Positions 1 through 12,494 of a stretch of DNA of 64,000 nucleotides are shown here, piece by piece. Within the stretch, counting starts at the first letter, position 1; the number at the start of each line of letters is the position of its first letter. The notes under the pieces were generated by a model. The model did no database searches and was not told the DNA's origin. It saw only the letters and a program-made list of their open reading frames with translations. The DNA comes from Alkalibacterium thalassium. Lineage in GTDB: Bacteria; Bacillota; Bacilli; Lactobacillales; Carnobacteriaceae_A. A program made the position numbers and the translations under genes. Location: the NCBI RefSeq assembly GCF_900101165.1, contig NZ_FNFK01000004.1, positions 1 through 64,000 on the forward strand, given 5' to 3'.

Positions 1-1
1 A

Positions 2-196
2 TACAAAGCGGAACAAAAAGGACGTACACTCATCAAAGCGGACAGGTTCTATCCATCCAGCCAGATTTGTTCTGCCTGTGGACACCGTGACGGCAAGAAA
101 CCCCTCCACATACGGGAGTGGGAGTGCCCTAATTGCGGGGAGTATCTGGACCGAGACATCAATGCCAGCAAGAACCTTTTGGCGTTAGCCAAGTAA
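2..196 (+). CDS. tnpB: TnpB (IS200/IS605-family OrfB), C-terminal fragment
   Basis: This is an open frame of 64 codons entering from the left edge and stopping with TAA at 194-196. It shows the end of a TnpB RNA-guided nuclease: a zinc ribbon of two Cys pairs (CSAC and CPNC) followed by the last RuvC motif LDRDINASKNLL, which supplies the final catalytic Asp. Wild-type TnpB proteins are about 370-430 residues, so only the tail is in the window; whether the rest is intact cannot be seen. In this family TnpB uses the transcript of the element's right end as guide RNA. The downstream right-end sequence (to about 342) fits an IS605-type element. Confidence 0.9.
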   Translation, partial: YKAEQKGRTLIKADRFYPSSQICSACGHRDGKKPLHIREWECPNCGEYLDRDINASKNLLALAK

Positions 197-342
197 AAGA
201 AAACCTATGAGGCAGGGACTGCCTTTTGAGCCTACCCATATCCGATTCCTCTGTCTGCATGAAACCTGTGCAGACAAGAATGGAGTTCGTAGGAAGCCCC
301 CACTTCAAAATCCGGAGGATTTAAGTGGTGGGTAGTTCACGT
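150..342 (+). ncRNA. Probable omega RNA (reRNA) / right end of the IS element
   Basis: Downstream of tnpB is a non-coding stretch ending in a hairpin-prone segment in which CCCCCACTT (about 297-305) pairs with AAGTGGTGGG (about 323-332), followed by TAGTTCAC. This is the usual appearance of IS200/IS605-type right ends, from which TnpB guide RNAs are made. In that model the scaffold starts within the tnpB 3' end, the element ends near 340-342, and the guide would start with GTCAAGC at about 341-347. The 5' boundary given here is a guess. Confidence 0.6.
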
Positions 343-354
343 CAAGCAAATACA

Positions 355-390
355 GAAAAAACGGAGAAGGCACCTACACCTCTTCTCCGC
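355..390 (-). terminator. Rho-independent terminator of the decayed bgl gene
   Basis: CGGAGAAG (362-369) and CTTCTCCG (382-389) form an 8-bp stem. On the minus strand it is followed by a T run (355-361). It lies just past the stop codon of the GH1 pseudogene and immediately beyond the IS right end. Confidence 0.85.
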
Positions 391-405
391 TTAATGCTAA
401 TTTAA

Positions 406-1035
<630 letters not shown>

Positions 1036-1248
1036 AGTAAAGCTCTCGGATCAATTCAGGTTTTGCCTGCATCTAAATTCAGATCAGTAACAATCCAGTT
1101 ATGCTCCAGATATTTAACTTTGAATAAACTATACCATGTCAGAAAAAATCCTGCAAGCGTTTTTTTTTGGAATGGTTTTCATTACCTGATTTGAACACCT
1201 TTTTATTCTTAGATAGAGTCATAATTATTCCAGTCAATCCGCAACAAA

Positions 1249-1292
1249 AACAACACCTGCCGAAACAATCCCTTTTACTGTCCCGACAGGTG
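1249..1292 (-). terminator. Terminator of the purine operon
   Basis: CACCTGCCG (1254-1262) and CGACAGGTG (1284-1292) make a 9-bp stem with one wobble pair. On the minus strand it is followed by a T-rich tract. It lies a few bases past the purB stop. The 210-base gap between here and the bgl remnant shows no gene. Confidence 0.85.
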
Positions 1293-1298
1293 CTTTAA

Positions 1299-2594
1299 TT
1301 AATTCAGTCCAACACGTTCAAATATTTCATCTACATTTTTCAGATGGTAGTTATAGTCAAAAGCATCTTCGATATCTTCAGCACTCAAAATGGACATGAT
1401 TTTTTCGTCCTCTTCAAGCAGTGGGCGGAACGCTGTCTGTTCATCCCACGCAATAGCTGTTTTTGGCTGAACCAGGTCGTAAGCTTCTTCCCGGCTGAGG
1501 CCTTTATCAATCAGCTTCAGCAATACGCGCTGGCTGTATATCAGACCAAGTGTTGCATCCATATTGCGTTTCATGTTCTCAGGGAACACGGTCAGATTGC
1601 GGACGATATTGGCGAATCGGTTCAGCATGTAGTTCAGCAGGGTCGTGCTGTCAGGCAAAATAATGCGTTCCGCAGATGAGTGCGAAATATCACGCTCATG
1701 CCATAAGCTGACGTTCTCGTAGGCTGTCACCATGTGTCCTCTGATCACACGCGCCAGTCCGGCCATATTTTCAGACCCGATTGGGTTACGTTTGTGAGGC
1801 ATTGCTGAGGAGCCTTTCTGACCTTTAGCAAAACCTTCTTCCACTTCTCTAGTTTCCGACTTCTGCAGGCCTCTGATTTCGGTCGCAAACTTCTCTACGC
1901 TGGTTGCAATAAGGGCAATGGCGCTCACATACTCCGCATGCAGATCACGTGGCAGGACCTGGGTCGAAATTTCCTGAGGACGCGTTCCCAGTTTGTCGCA
2001 GACATACCTTTCAACAAACGGTGGGATATTGGCAAACGTTCCAACTGCTCCACTGATTTTTCCGGCTTCTACGCCTTTAGCTGCGTGTTCGAACCGTTCG
2101 ATGTGGCGTTTCATTTCTGAATACCAGAGCGCCAGCTTCAGACCAAAGGTAGTCGGTTCAGCGTGAACACCGTGCGTGCGTCCCATGGTCACCGTATGCT
2201 TATGCTCTTTAGCTTTTTCACCGATAACTTCAAGCAGCTGCTGAAGGTCTTTTCTGAGCACATCATTGACCTGTTTCAGCTGGTAGCCGTAAGCTGTATC
2301 AACGACATCCGTACTGGTCAATCCGTAGTGGACCCATTTCTTTTCGTCTCCCAACGTTTCAGAAACGGCACGTGTGAAAGCGACCACGTCATGTTTCGTT
2401 TCTTTTTCAATTTCCAGAATACGGGCAATATCAAAAGAGGCATGCGCTCGGATCTTCTGAACGTCTTCTTTAGGAATCTCTCCCAGTTCGGCCCAGGCTT
2501 CATCAGCTAGGATCTCAACTTCCAGCCATGACTTGTAGCGGTTCTCCTCTGACCATAATTCTTTCATTTCAGGTCGCGTGTAGCGTTCGATCAT
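1299..2594 (-). CDS. purB: Adenylosuccinate lyase
   Basis: 431 residues, full length. The enzyme removes fumarate from SAICAR in de novo purine synthesis and from adenylosuccinate in AMP formation. The fumarase/aspartase-family signature [10 protein letters not shown] is at residues 262-271, and the active-site His motif [12 protein letters not shown] begins near residue 136. It is the last gene of the purine operon, 12 bases after purK, and is followed by a strong terminator. Confidence 0.97.
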   Translation of the reverse strand: MIERYTRPEMKELWSEENRYKSWLEVEILADEAWAELGEIPKEDVQKIRAHASFDIARILEIEKETKHDVVAFTRAVSETLGDEKKWVHYGLTSTDVVDTAYGYQLKQVNDVLRKDLQQLLEVIGEKAKEHKHTVTMGRTHGVHAEPTTFGLKLALWYSEMKRHIERFEHAAKGVEAGKISGAVGTFANIPPFVERYVCDKLGTRPQEISTQVLPRDLHAEYVSAIALIATSVEKFATEIRGLQKSETREVEEGFAKGQKGSSAMPHKRNPIGSENMAGLARVIRGHMVTAYENVSLWHERDISHSSAERIILPDSTTLLNYMLNRFANIVRNLTVFPENMKRNMDATLGLIYSQRVLLKLIDKGLSREEAYDLVQPKTAIAWDEQTAFRPLLEEDEKIMSILSAEDIEDAFDYNYHLKNVDEIFERVGLN

Positions 2595-2606
2595 TATACC
2601 AGTCTC

Positions 2607-3743
2607 CTAATTCCAGATTTTCGTTTCTTCAATGTCTTTCAGTGTCTTCTCGGTATCAGCCGTCAGTATAGTCACGTGCCCCATCTTTCGCCCGGTCTTG
2701 ACCTCTTTCTTGCCGTAATCATGTACATGCCAAGCTGGCTGACTGCTGTTCAGTTTCAGTGCCTGGTCAAAGTGCTCACCCAGGATATTGACCATTACAG
2801 CAGGCTTGAGAAGGTCCACTTCAGCAAGAGGATAGCCGCAGATTGCACGTATGTGCAGGTCAAACTGTGAGTCTGAACAGGCTTCGATAGAATAATGTCC
2901 GGAGTTATGCGGACGCGGCGCCAGTTCATTGGCATAGAGCTTTCCTTCAGAAGTCAAAAAGAGTTCCACACCCAGGACACCTGATAAGGTCATCTTTTCA
3001 GCGATGGTTTCAGCAATCTGTCGTGCCTCGTCCATCACCTCATCTGACACGCGTGCCGGTACGATACTCTTAAGAAGGATATTGTTCTCATGGATGTTTT
3101 CTGAAACAGGCAAGGTGACCACATCCCCTGAGGCATTACGAGCTACCATAATGGAGAGTTCCTTTTCAAATGACACCCACTCTTCCAGGACACATGTCCC
3201 TTTTTTTATCAGAGCAGAAGCTTCTTCAAAATCAGCATCCGATTCCAGAACGACTTGGCCCTTTCCGTCGTACCCGCCTTGAACAGTCTTCAGGACACAT
3301 GGATAGCCAAGGGCTTCAACGGCTTCCTTCAAATTTTCTTCGGTTTCAATTTTAGCATAAGCGGCAATAGGAATCCCTGAATTTTCCAGAAAATCTTTTT
3401 CAGTCAGGCGATTCTGGGTATTAAGTAAAAGCTCGGTCCCCTGGGGAACTGCAATTTCCACTGCCTCAAGAACGTGTTCGATTGTTTCGGCATCGACATT
3501 TTCAAATTCATAGGTCAGCACATCACTTGATCTGGCCAGTTCTTTCAAAGCATCCAGATCATCATAAGCTGCTTCAATATGCAGATCCGCGACTTGGGCT
3601 GTTGGACAGTCTGGAGTCGGGTCAAGCACAGCGATCCGGTAGCCTCTTTCCTTAGCAGAAAAAGCCATCATCCGTCCCAGCTGTCCCCCACCTATAATGC
3701 CTATTGTACTTCCCGGTCTGATCAGTTTAGACAAGTTCGTCAC
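2607..3743 (-). CDS. purK: N5-carboxyaminoimidazole ribonucleotide synthase (ATPase subunit)
   Basis: 378 residues, an ATP-grasp enzyme that carboxylates AIR on nitrogen using ATP and bicarbonate, making the substrate of PurE. The N-terminal dinucleotide-like motif [13 protein letters not shown] and the ATP-grasp segments [14 protein letters not shown] and [16 protein letters not shown] are visible. The start codon overlaps the 3' end of purE by 17 bases, which points to translational coupling. Length is normal for the family. Confidence 0.97.
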   Translation of the reverse strand: MTNLSKLIRPGSTIGIIGGGQLGRMMAFSAKERGYRIAVLDPTPDCPTAQVADLHIEAAYDDLDALKELARSSDVLTYEFENVDAETIEHVLEAVEIAVPQGTELLLNTQNRLTEKDFLENSGIPIAAYAKIETEENLKEAVEALGYPCVLKTVQGGYDGKGQVVLESDADFEEASALIKKGTCVLEEWVSFEKELSIMVARNASGDVVTLPVSENIHENNILLKSIVPARVSDEVMDEARQIAETIAEKMTLSGVLGVELFLTSEGKLYANELAPRPHNSGHYSIEACSDSQFDLHIRAICGYPLAEVDLLKPAVMVNILGEHFDQALKLNSSQPAWHVHDYGKKEVKTGRKMGHVTILTADTEKTLKDIEETKIWN

Positions 3744-4215
3744 TACTTTCCATTACCTTCTGTTTCAATGATTCTCTTCTTGATTCGATTCGGTCGGCCA
3801 GTTCAGGCTGAAAGGCTCCTAACATTTGAGCGGCGAGGAGACCGGCATTCGTTGCCCCAGCCTTGCCGATGGCTACGGTAGCAACAGGAACTCCTCCAGG
3901 CATCTGTACAATCGACAGTAAGGAGTCCAGACCGTTCAGCGCCTTTGACTGAACAGGCACGCCGATGACCGGCAGCGTCGTCTTGGCTGCCAGCATTCCT
4001 GGAAGATGTGCAGCGCCTCCCGCTCCAGCGATGATCACTCTGATCCCCCGCCCGCGCGCTTCTTCAGCATAATCAAACATCAAGTCCGGTGTCCGGTGAG
4101 CGGAGACCACTTTTTTCTCGTAAGCTACCTCCAGTTCATCCAGCACCTCACATGCATGCTTCATGGTCTCCCAGTCGGATGTGCTTCCCATGACGACCCC
4201 TACTTCAATTGCCAA
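3727..4215 (-). CDS. purE: N5-carboxyaminoimidazole ribonucleotide mutase
   Basis: 162 residues. It moves the carboxyl group of N5-CAIR to carbon 4, giving CAIR. The class I PurE motifs [10 protein letters not shown] and VVSAHRTPD are at the N terminus, and the glycine-rich [13 protein letters not shown] is in the middle. purD lies 37 bases upstream and purK overlaps the end. Having both purE and purK indicates the two-step bacterial route from AIR. Confidence 0.97.
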   Translation of the reverse strand: MAIEVGVVMGSTSDWETMKHACEVLDELEVAYEKKVVSAHRTPDLMFDYAEEARGRGIRVIIAGAGGAAHLPGMLAAKTTLPVIGVPVQSKALNGLDSLLSIVQMPGGVPVATVAIGKAGATNAGLLAAQMLGAFQPELADRIESRRESLKQKVMESSDELV

Positions 4216-4252
4216 ATCAAACGCCTCCTAATAGTTATGGTTCCATTTTAGC

Positions 4253-5527
4253 TTATTGCTTATTCGCGTTTATAACCGCTCTGTTTCCGATGTCTTTCCT
4301 GTAGATATACTCGCTTGCATCTACGGCTTCAAGCGCTGAATAGACAGCTTCCTGCACCTCTTCGATTGTTTCCCCAGCTGCTTCGACTAAATAGACACGG
4401 CCGCCGTTTGAAACCAGGTTTCCTTCGGTTTCTGAGACACCTGCGAAATACAAGTTCATCTGATCGTCTATTTCAGGCAGGTCCAATGGTCTAAATTTTT
4501 CGTAAGCTTCTGGATAGCCTTTTGAGGCAACTACCACCCCAAGACTAACGCCATCTTGCTTCCAGACTAGACTGGGTTCCTCATCACTAAGAATAGCTGA
4601 AATGGCTTCTGCCAGGTCGGATTCCAAACGGTTCATCAGCACTTGCGTTTCCGGATCTCCAAAGCGGGCATTGAACTCGATCGTTTTAGGTCCATCGTCT
4701 GTTGCCATGACTCCGGCATATAATATACCCGTAAAAGGCGTGCCGTTTCTTACCATCCCTGTCGCAGCCGGCAGGAGTATCTTTTCAGTCGCTTCTTTTA
4801 CTACAGCTTCAGATATATGCTTAACTGGAGCATAGGCCCCCATTCCTCCAGTGTTCGGACCTTTGTCCATTTCAAGCAGGCGCTTATGATCCTGAGAAAC
4901 TACCATCGGATAGACCTTCTCATTTTTAACGAAAGCCATAAGGGAAAACTCTTCTCCCGTCAGGTATTCTTCGATGACTACACGCGTGTTCAGGTCCCCG
5001 AATTTTTTATCCAGCATCATGTCATCAAGGGCATCAAGTGCCGCTTCCATGGTTTCAGCTACAACGACTCCTTTACCTGCGGCCAATCCATCAGCCTTGA
5101 TGACGACTGGAATGTTTCCTTTTTCAATGTAACGTCTAGCTTCTTCATACTGATCGAAAGACTTGTAATCTGCTGTCGGAATAGCATTGGCGGTCATCAG
5201 CTCTTTAGCAAACGCCTTTGATGATTCTATCTGAGTCGCAGCTTTTGATGGGCCGAAAATTGCGAGCCCTTCAGCCTGGAAATCATCTACGATGCCATTA
5301 AACAGGGGGATTTCCGGGCCAACGATGGTCCATTCAACACTTTCTTTTTTGGCAAAATCGATTAACGATTCATGATCTTCCTGACTGATATTCACCACAG
5401 TTATGCCGTCCTGACTCATCCCCGGGTTTCCCGGTGCACAGCACACCTGCTCGACTTGGCTGCCTTCCAGCAGTTTTTTTGCAATCGCGTGTTCACGTCC
5501 ACCTGATCCAATCACTAGTAACTTCAC
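4253..5527 (-). CDS. purD: Phosphoribosylamine-glycine ligase (GAR synthetase)
   Basis: 424 residues, full length. An ATP-grasp ligase joining glycine to phosphoribosylamine. It opens with MKLLVIGSGGREHAIA, the family's N-terminal signature, and carries the ATP-grasp motifs VVIKADGLAAGKGVVVA and EFNARFGDPETQVLM. An internal hairpin separates it from purH (75-base gap), so its transcript level may differ from the upstream part of the operon. Confidence 0.97.
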   Translation of the reverse strand: MKLLVIGSGGREHAIAKKLLEGSQVEQVCCAPGNPGMSQDGITVVNISQEDHESLIDFAKKESVEWTIVGPEIPLFNGIVDDFQAEGLAIFGPSKAATQIESSKAFAKELMTANAIPTADYKSFDQYEEARRYIEKGNIPVVIKADGLAAGKGVVVAETMEAALDALDDMMLDKKFGDLNTRVVIEEYLTGEEFSLMAFVKNEKVYPMVVSQDHKRLLEMDKGPNTGGMGAYAPVKHISEAVVKEATEKILLPAATGMVRNGTPFTGILYAGVMATDDGPKTIEFNARFGDPETQVLMNRLESDLAEAISAILSDEEPSLVWKQDGVSLGVVVASKGYPEAYEKFRPLDLPEIDDQMNLYFAGVSETEGNLVSNGGRVYLVEAAGETIEEVQEAVYSALEAVDASEYIYRKDIGNRAVINANKQ

Positions 5528-5567
5528 ATATTTCTCCCCTTTAAAATCCCTAAATATAATCTATGTA

Positions 5568-5596
5568 TAAAACGAAAGAGAGGTTTCCCTCTCTTT
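5568..5596 (-). terminator. Intra-operon hairpin between purH and purD
   Basis: AAAGAGAGG (5575-5583) and CCTCTCTTT (5588-5596) form a perfect 9-bp stem closed by a GAAA tetraloop on the minus strand, followed by CGTTTTAT. The T tract is short, so it may be a leaky terminator or an mRNA-stabilising end rather than a full stop. Confidence 0.6.
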
Positions 5597-5602
5597 TATT
5601 GA

Positions 5603-7141
5603 TCAATGTCTAAAGTGACGCATGCCCGTGAACACCATGGCAATGCCGTATTCATTCGCTTTGTCGATCGACGCCTGATCCTTGATGCTTCCGCCTGGCT
5701 GAATGATTGCTTTAATCCCGTTCTCGGCAGCATATTCGACACTGTCATCCATCGGGAAAAAGGCATCGCTGGCCATGACCGCACCTTCTGCCTGCTTCCC
5801 TGCCTGTTCAATGGCAATCTTGACTGCTCCGACCCGGTTCATCTGACCGGCTCCGATGCCTAAGGTCTGCTTGTCATTCCCCACAACAATGGCGTTGCTC
5901 TTCACATGCTTCACTGCTTTCCAGTTCAGTTTCAGTGCACGCATCTGGCTGTCAGTTGGGGCCTTGTCCGTAACAACTGACCATTCAGGAGCATCTTCTT
6001 CGTTGACCCAGTCCTGGTCCTGGACCAGCAGGCCGCCAAGTACGGACACGGATTCTTTTCCACCTTGTCTGGCTTCAGAGAAATCCAATTCAAGCAGACG
6101 GATATTTTTCTTCTTAGTCAAGACAGCCAGAGCATCCTGAGAAAAACCAGGAGCAATGACGATTTCAAGGAAGATTTTACTTAATTTGTCTGCCAGTTCA
6201 GCTGTGACTGTTTCATTTACTGTGACGATGCCACCGAAAATAGACACAGGGTCTGCATCATAGGCTCTGTCAAAGGCTTCTTCTATCGACTCACCAATTC
6301 CTATTCCGCACGGATTCATGTGTTTAAGTGCTACAGCTGCCGGTCCGTTAAATTCGCGAATGATACGGATCGACGCATCTGCATCCTTGATGTTATTGTA
6401 TGACAATTCTTTTCCGTGAAGCTGCTTTGCCTTGGCAATGGAAAAACTGTTTGCTTGGGGAGCCTCATAGAAAACGGCAGTTTGATGACTGTTTTCGCCG
6501 TACCTTAGAGTCTGCTTCACGTCAAATGTCTGTGTATAACTGTCTGGCTGAGTTTCTTCTTCAACCTGCGCAGTCAGATAATCAGCTATAAGAGCATCAT
6601 AAGCGGCCGTGTGACGGAAAACTTTAGCTGCCAGACGCTGCCTGGTCTTGAGAGAGGTCTCACCGTTTTGTTCCAGCTCCTTGATCACTTGAATGTAGTC
6701 ATCAGTATCTACAATGACCGTGACCGCTGCATGGTTTTTAGCCGCACTTCTAAGCATGCTCGGTCCGCCTATATCGATCTGTTCGATGGCTTCTTCTCTA
6801 GTCGTTTCGGGTCTGGCAATCGTTTCTTTGAACGGATACAGATTCACACAGACAAAGTCGATCGGAGTGATCTCATGTTCAGCCATAGCCGAACGGTGAG
6901 TGTCCAGATCCCGACGGCCCAGCAGTCCCCCATGGATCAGCGGGTGTAACGTTTTGACCCGTCCGTCCATCATTTCAGGAAAACCGGTGACCTCTTCGAT
7001 CGACAAGGTTGGAATCCCAGCCTCGTCCAGGACCTTTTTCGTCCCTCCTGTTGAAATAATCTCTATGTTCTGTCTGACTAATGCCTGAGCAAAGTCAACG
7101 ATATTGGTCTTGTCTGAAACACTGATAAGTGCACGTGTCAT
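5603..7141 (-). CDS. purH: Bifunctional AICAR transformylase / IMP cyclohydrolase
   Basis: 512 residues; carries out the last two steps to IMP. The N-terminal cyclohydrolase (MGS-like) domain covers about residues 1-140 ([22 protein letters not shown]). The transformylase domain follows and has the catalytic Lys-His pair at 273-274 in the motif ALKHMNPCG. The gene starts two bases downstream of the purN stop. No defects seen. Confidence 0.97.
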   Translation of the reverse strand: MTRALISVSDKTNIVDFAQALVRQNIEIISTGGTKKVLDEAGIPTLSIEEVTGFPEMMDGRVKTLHPLIHGGLLGRRDLDTHRSAMAEHEITPIDFVCVNLYPFKETIARPETTREEAIEQIDIGGPSMLRSAAKNHAAVTVIVDTDDYIQVIKELEQNGETSLKTRQRLAAKVFRHTAAYDALIADYLTAQVEEETQPDSYTQTFDVKQTLRYGENSHQTAVFYEAPQANSFSIAKAKQLHGKELSYNNIKDADASIRIIREFNGPAAVALKHMNPCGIGIGESIEEAFDRAYDADPVSIFGGIVTVNETVTAELADKLSKIFLEIVIAPGFSQDALAVLTKKKNIRLLELDFSEARQGGKESVSVLGGLLVQDQDWVNEEDAPEWSVVTDKAPTDSQMRALKLNWKAVKHVKSNAIVVGNDKQTLGIGAGQMNRVGAVKIAIEQAGKQAEGAVMASDAFFPMDDSVEYAAENGIKAIIQPGGSIKDQASIDKANEYGIAMVFTGMRHFRH

Positions 7142-7143
7142 AG

Positions 7144-7743
7144 TTAGGCATACTCCTTCTGCAACTTTTTGATATAAGTCTGAATGACTTCAGGATACAG
7201 CACATGCTCGACAGCATGAATCTTCTCCTCTAGTGATTCTATCGTATCGTCTGGATCGATAACAACTTTTTCCTGAGCCAGTATCGTCCCGGTATCGATG
7301 CCTTCATCCACTAGATGTACGGTCACACCCGTTTCTTTGTCTCCTGCATCAAATGCATCCTGTATTCCCTGTTTCCCGGGATAAAGCGGAAGCAATGACG
7401 GATGAATATTAATAATTCGATTGTCAAAGGCTTCCAGTAAAGTCTGCCCGATGATTCGCATGTAACCGGCCAGGACAATCAGGTCGATGTCTGCTTCCTT
7501 CAAATGATCTAAAACTTCTCTCTCAAAGACTTCTTTTGAAGGAAACTGTTTCGGGTAAAATGAAACAGAGGGAACAGCCAATGTATCGGCTCTAGTCAGA
7601 GCAAAAGCGTCAGGCTTGTCACTTACGAGCAGAGCCACTTCTGCCTCTAACGTCTGTTTTCTAATCGCCTTCACAAGTGCTTCAAAATTCGATCCGCTCC
7701 CGGAAGCAAAAACGGCTAGTCTGATCGGCCCAGCTTTACTCAA
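7144..7743 (-). CDS. purN: Phosphoribosylglycinamide formyltransferase
   Basis: Transfers a formyl group from 10-formyl-THF to GAR. The formyltransferase motifs [13 protein letters not shown], the active-site [12 protein letters not shown] and [13 protein letters not shown] are present. The start chosen is TTG at 7741-7743: it lies nine bases after a GAGG ribosome-binding site, overlaps the purM stop by 8 bases, and gives a 199-residue protein beginning close to the conserved fold. An ATG at 7764 would add seven residues but has only a weak ribosome-binding site. Confidence 0.93.
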   Translation of the reverse strand: MSKAGPIRLAVFASGSGSNFEALVKAIRKQTLEAEVALLVSDKPDAFALTRADTLAVPSVSFYPKQFPSKEVFEREVLDHLKEADIDLIVLAGYMRIIGQTLLEAFDNRIINIHPSLLPLYPGKQGIQDAFDAGDKETGVTVHLVDEGIDTGTILAQEKVVIDPDDTIESLEEKIHAVEHVLYPEVIQTYIKKLQKEYA

Positions 7744-8770
7744 AACGGATCGCCTCATTTTCATCTGCTCTGACTTCTCCGATGGTGACTGCTTTTTCTC
7801 CGGAATCTTTTAAGCTTTTAAGCACTGCTGCTTCGTGTTCTTCCGGAACAGCAAGAACCATGCCGATTCCCATGTTGAAATAGCCGTACATTTCATCACG
7901 GTCGAGTTTTCCATACTCCTGAAGTAGAGAAAAAATTCCAGGAATGTCCCAGGTCTCTTTTCTGACTATTGCGGACAAGCCCTCTGGTAACATACGAGGC
8001 AGATTTTCAATGAATCCGCCGCCTGTAATGTGAGAAATGCCGTGTACCCAGCCTTCCTTTAATAGAGGCAGTACAGCAGACACGTAGATTTTTGTCGGCT
8101 TAAGTAAGACCTGGCCTAAAGTGTCGTCCCCTAAGGCAGCATGCTTAAAATCGTAACCCAACTCATTCTGTTCAAAACAGATTTTTCTGACCAGTGAGTA
8201 GCCGTTGGAATGTATGCCGCTGGATGACAAGCCAATCAGCTTGTCGCCGGCTTTAACGTGATCCTTAGTCAGCATACGGCTTTTTTCCACCACACCGACA
8301 CAGAATCCCGCAACATCGTAGTCCTCTTCCCCATACATGTCAGGCATCTCAGCCGTTTCTCCACCGATCAGGCCTGCACCTGCCTGGACGCACCCATCAG
8401 AAATGCCTGCAACGATCTGTTCCATTTTCTCAGGAACCGTTTTGCCCGTTGCAATATAATCCAGAAAATATAACGGCTCAGCACCTTGAGCTAAAATATC
8501 ATTCACACACATAGCCACACAGTCGATGCCGATCGTATCGTGTCTGTCCTGCTGGATCGCAATCAGCAGTTTCGTACCGACCCCATCCGTTCCAGATACA
8601 AGGACCGGTTCTTTCACATCGACAACAGACAGGTCGAATGCACCGCCGAAACCTCCCAGCGCACCCATCACACCCAGGCGTTCCGTTCGTTCAGCGTGTT
8701 TCTTTATTCGTTCAACTGTTTCGTATCCTGCTTCGACATTGACGCCTGCGTCTGTGTAGGCATTTCCCAT
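7736..8770 (-). CDS. purM: Phosphoribosylformylglycinamidine cyclo-ligase (AIR synthetase)
   Basis: 344 residues; closes the imidazole ring of FGAM with ATP. The N terminus [19 protein letters not shown] and the motifs [33 protein letters not shown] (in two overlapping parts) and [13 protein letters not shown] match the family. The start follows an AGGAGGATC ribosome-binding site. A hairpin with arms GACCGG and CCGGTC lies in the 65-base gap to purF, and purN overlaps its end. Confidence 0.97.
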   Translation of the reverse strand: MGNAYTDAGVNVEAGYETVERIKKHAERTERLGVMGALGGFGGAFDLSVVDVKEPVLVSGTDGVGTKLLIAIQQDRHDTIGIDCVAMCVNDILAQGAEPLYFLDYIATGKTVPEKMEQIVAGISDGCVQAGAGLIGGETAEMPDMYGEEDYDVAGFCVGVVEKSRMLTKDHVKAGDKLIGLSSSGIHSNGYSLVRKICFEQNELGYDFKHAALGDDTLGQVLLKPTKIYVSAVLPLLKEGWVHGISHITGGGFIENLPRMLPEGLSAIVRKETWDIPGIFSLLQEYGKLDRDEMYGYFNMGIGMVLAVPEEHEAAVLKSLKDSGEKAVTIGEVRADENEAIRFE

Positions 8771-8835
8771 ATAACAGATCCTCCTGTGCTTTTCTGACCG
8801 GCTGAAGTCTGACCAGCCCGGTCTTGTCTTATTTT

Positions 8836-10287
8836 TTATACCATTAACGGCTTGCTTTCTCTGAGTTTAGCCAGAGTATTCATATAGTCTGTTTCATAGT
8901 CATATAAAGGTGTCGGGTAGTCTCCAGTAAAGTAAGACATACACAGACCATTATGTGGCGCATCGAACTTCAGTCCGATCGAGTCCACTGTCCCTTCGAC
9001 ACTTAAAAATGACAGACTGTCTGCACCGATTTTCTCTCGGATTTCTTCCACTGAATAATCTGCAGCAATCAGTTCTTTCTGGTTCTGAATATCGATTCCG
9101 TAGAAACATGGATATTTTAAAGGTGGAGATGAAATGCGGACATGTACCTCCGCTGCTCCAGCTTCTTTCAATAACTGAACGATGCGTCGGCTAGTCGTGC
9201 CGCGAACGATGGAATCATCCACCATGATCACTTTCTTACCTGCCACCACACCTCGAACAGCAGAGAGTTTCATTCTTACACCTTGTTCTCTCAGTTCCTG
9301 AGTCGGCTGGATGAATGTGCGTGCAACATACTGGTTCTTGACTAGTCCCATTTCATAAGGGATCCCACTCACTTCTGCATACCCGCTAGCTGCGGACAGA
9401 GATGAGTTCGGGACACCGATAACCATATCTGCATCGACCGGTGCTTCTTCAGCCAGACGTTTGCCCATATTCTTACGTGCAGTATGGACATTGACTCCAG
9501 CAATATTTGAATCCGGGCGGGCAAAGTAGATAAATTCCATGGAGCAGATCTGAAGCAGTGTCTGGTCAGTATAGGTTTCGATTCGGTAACCCGAATCATC
9601 GATAATAACCAGTTCACCCGGCTGAACGGCACGGACAAATTCTGCTCCGACAACATCAAGGGCACAGGTTTCACTTGCAAGTACGTAGGCACCATTTTCC
9701 ATCTGTCCAATGGATAAAGGACGGAAACCGTTCGGATCCAGTGCACCGATCAATGCATCAGGCGTCAGCATGACATAAGCAAACGCACCTTTTACGGTAT
9801 TCAGACTTTCTTTGATTCGGTCGATTAGTGTATCCTGCTTGCTTTTACGGATCAGGTGCATCAGGATTTCAGTATCCGAGTTTGAATGAAAAATTGCCCC
9901 AGCCTGCTCGAGTTCCTGGCGCAGACTCACTGCATTGATAAGGTTTCCGTTATGAGCCAGTGCCAGCTCCTCATCGTGAAACTTGAACAGAAACGGTTGA
10001 ATATTCAAGATACTGTTGCTGCCGGTAGTGCTGTAACGGACGTGCCCAATTCCAGCTTCTCCCGACAGGCGGGTCAGTTCGCGTTCATCTTTAAAGACTT
10101 CAGATAACAGTCCCAAGTCACGGTGTCCTTTCAGACGCCCGTTGCGATTGGTTACAATCCCTGCCCCCTCCTGACCGCGGTGCTGCAAGCTATGCAGACC
10201 AAAAAAGTTCAGCTGAGCTGCATCCGGGTGTCCCCACACACCGAATACGCCACATTCTTCATTTAAGCTTTTGATTTCAGCAACCAA
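8836..10287 (-). CDS. purF: Amidophosphoribosyltransferase
   Basis: First committed step of purine synthesis: PRPP plus glutamine to phosphoribosylamine. An N-terminal glutaminase domain is followed by a phosphoribosyltransferase domain with the PRPP loop [16 protein letters not shown]. The C-terminal half has Cys residues that may hold an iron-sulphur cluster, as in Bacillus PurF. I place the start at TTG (10285-10287), seven bases after AAGGAG. This leaves an 11-residue propeptide ending NEE before the catalytic CGVFG Cys, the same length as in B. subtilis. An ATG at 10305 would add six residues and put the ribosome-binding site inside the gene. It overlaps the purL end by 25 bases. Confidence 0.95.
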   Translation of the reverse strand: MVAEIKSLNEECGVFGVWGHPDAAQLNFFGLHSLQHRGQEGAGIVTNRNGRLKGHRDLGLLSEVFKDERELTRLSGEAGIGHVRYSTTGSNSILNIQPFLFKFHDEELALAHNGNLINAVSLRQELEQAGAIFHSNSDTEILMHLIRKSKQDTLIDRIKESLNTVKGAFAYVMLTPDALIGALDPNGFRPLSIGQMENGAYVLASETCALDVVGAEFVRAVQPGELVIIDDSGYRIETYTDQTLLQICSMEFIYFARPDSNIAGVNVHTARKNMGKRLAEEAPVDADMVIGVPNSSLSAASGYAEVSGIPYEMGLVKNQYVARTFIQPTQELREQGVRMKLSAVRGVVAGKKVIMVDDSIVRGTTSRRIVQLLKEAGAAEVHVRISSPPLKYPCFYGIDIQNQKELIAADYSVEEIREKIGADSLSFLSVEGTVDSIGLKFDAPHNGLCMSYFTGDYPTPLYDYETDYMNTLAKLRESKPLMV

Positions 10288-12494
10288 GGAATGGCTCCTT
10301 CCCATAAGTCTTTCACTTCTTTAACATCAATAGTCAGCTCTTCCGTCTGCGTAAGGATTTCAGCGATTCGTGTATCTTTTACTTCACCTATTTCAACGGC
10401 ATCTTGTCCAAATACTTCTTTGACTGCTTCGGTGTGTTCAGGTCTGACAGATAGAACAAAACGGGACGGCGATTCTGAAAACAGCCACTCTGACGGCATA
10501 TCTAGTGTCGCAGACAGCCCCAGCTCATTCCCAAAGGCTGATTCCATCAGCGCCACGGCCAGTCCACCTTCAGAACAGTCATGCGCACTTTGAATAAGTC
10601 CTTCACGAATAGCCTGCAGAACTTTATCCTGAATCATTTTTTCTTTATCTATATCAAAATCGAAAAGCTCTCCTTCGATTCTCCCCAGTTGCATTTTCTG
10701 CAGTTCAGATCCGTTAAAGTCAGCTTCTGTTTCCCCAATGACGAAAATTTTATCCCCAGCCTGTTTAAATTCTGATGTTGTCACATGATCTAGATCCTTG
10801 ACCAGTCCGACCATGCCAATCATAGGTGTCGGATAGATCGCTTCCCCATTTGTTTCGTTGTATAGCGATACGTTTCCTGAAATGACAGGTGTATTTAATG
10901 TCGTACAGGCTTTGGCAATACCATCCGCGGATGTCCACAGCTCCCAGAACACTTCAGGCTTATCGGGATTCCCGTAGTTCAGACAGTCCGTTATTGCCAG
11001 TGGTTCGCCCCCGCTTGCCACGATATTTCTTGCGGCTTCTGCTACAGCCATCTGTCCACCTTTTTCCGGATCGAGATAAAGGTAGCGGGCATTACAGTCA
11101 GTCGTCATGGCAAGCGCCTTGCGGGTCCCTCTGATGCGCAGAACTGCCGCATCGCTTCCTGGACCGACAACGGTGTTTGTTCTGACCATTGAATCATATG
11201 TTTCAAAAATCGATTTTTTTGAAGCAACAGTCGGTTGCTGAATGAGTTGTTTCAATGTTTCTTCTGTATCCTTGATGTCCGGTTTATATGCATCAAGTTT
11301 TTTAAATGCCTGAATGCGTTCCGGCTCAGTGTATGGTTTATGGTAGACAGGTGCTTCTTCCGCCAATGCGTCTACCGGTAAGTCAGCGACCAGTCTTCCT
11401 TCGTGGTACAGACGATACTGCCCGTCACCAGTCACTTCTCCAATAGTTACTGCATCCAGTTCATAACGTGAGAACAGCTCTTTAACACGATCTTCAGAGC
11501 CTTTCGTCACACAGATCAGCATCCGTTCCTGAGACTCTGAGAGCATCATTTCATAGGGCGTCATGCCTGCTTCACGTTGCGGCACATCGTCCAGATTAAG
11601 GATCAGTCCACTTCCCGCTTTTGATGCCATTTCTGAACTGGATGAGACCAGTCCCGCGGCTCCCATATCCTGGATACCGACGAGAATATCGCTGTGGTCC
11701 TGGATCAGTTCCAGGCATGCTTCCATCAGAAGTTTTTCCATAAACGGATCGCCGACTTGTACAGCTGAACGCTCAGCCTCTTCTTCATCACTGAATTCTT
11801 CCGAAGCAAAGGTTGCACCGTGAATGCCGTCACGACCCGTTTTGGCGCCGACATACATGATCGTATTACCGATCCCTTTAGCCTGGCCTTTTTGAATATC
11901 CTCATGGTCGATCAGACCGACACACATGGCATTAACCAGCGGGTTCCCTCTGTAGACGGGATCAAAGGCAATTTCTCCGCCGACTGTCGGAATCCCGATA
12001 CAGTTGCCGTAGCCGCCGATTCCTGCCACGACTTCTTCAAGCAGATACTTTGTCCGTTCGTTGTCGAGTTCACCGAACCGTAAAGAATCCAGCATCGCAA
12101 TCGGACGGGCACCCATACTGAAAATATCACGAATGATGCCTCCGACACCTGTCGCCGCCCCTTCATAAGGTTCAACAGCGGATGGATGGTTATGACTTTC
12201 CGCTTTAAACACAACGGCCTGACCGTCTCCAATATCAACGATTCCGGCACCCTCACCAGGACCTTGAAGCACTTGAGGTCCCTTTGTAGGGAATTTTCTC
12301 AACACCGGTTTGGAGTTTTTATACGAGCAGTGCTCGCTCCACATAACTGAAAACAGGCCAGTTTCCGTATAGTTAGGCAGACGTTTGATTATGTCCTCGG
12401 AAATCATGCGGTATTCTTCATCCGTCAGTCCCCACTGAGCATAGATTTTCTGATCTCTGATCTGTTCGGCCGTCGGTTCATGTAATGTCTTCAT
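10263..12494 (-). CDS. purL: FGAM synthase, large subunit
   Basis: 743 residues, the small (Bacillus-type) PurL that works as a complex with PurQ and PurS to convert FGAR to FGAM. Catalytic and ATP-binding motifs are visible: [11 protein letters not shown] near residue 53, [20 protein letters not shown] near residue 95, and [10 protein letters not shown]. Its ATG overlaps the purQ stop by four bases (ATGA), typical of coupled subunits. Confidence 0.97.
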   Translation of the reverse strand: MKTLHEPTAEQIRDQKIYAQWGLTDEEYRMISEDIIKRLPNYTETGLFSVMWSEHCSYKNSKPVLRKFPTKGPQVLQGPGEGAGIVDIGDGQAVVFKAESHNHPSAVEPYEGAATGVGGIIRDIFSMGARPIAMLDSLRFGELDNERTKYLLEEVVAGIGGYGNCIGIPTVGGEIAFDPVYRGNPLVNAMCVGLIDHEDIQKGQAKGIGNTIMYVGAKTGRDGIHGATFASEEFSDEEEAERSAVQVGDPFMEKLLMEACLELIQDHSDILVGIQDMGAAGLVSSSSEMASKAGSGLILNLDDVPQREAGMTPYEMMLSESQERMLICVTKGSEDRVKELFSRYELDAVTIGEVTGDGQYRLYHEGRLVADLPVDALAEEAPVYHKPYTEPERIQAFKKLDAYKPDIKDTEETLKQLIQQPTVASKKSIFETYDSMVRTNTVVGPGSDAAVLRIRGTRKALAMTTDCNARYLYLDPEKGGQMAVAEAARNIVASGGEPLAITDCLNYGNPDKPEVFWELWTSADGIAKACTTLNTPVISGNVSLYNETNGEAIYPTPMIGMVGLVKDLDHVTTSEFKQAGDKIFVIGETEADFNGSELQKMQLGRIEGELFDFDIDKEKMIQDKVLQAIREGLIQSAHDCSEGGLAVALMESAFGNELGLSATLDMPSEWLFSESPSRFVLSVRPEHTEAVKEVFGQDAVEIGEVKDTRIAEILTQTEELTIDVKEVKDLWEGAIPWLLKSKA

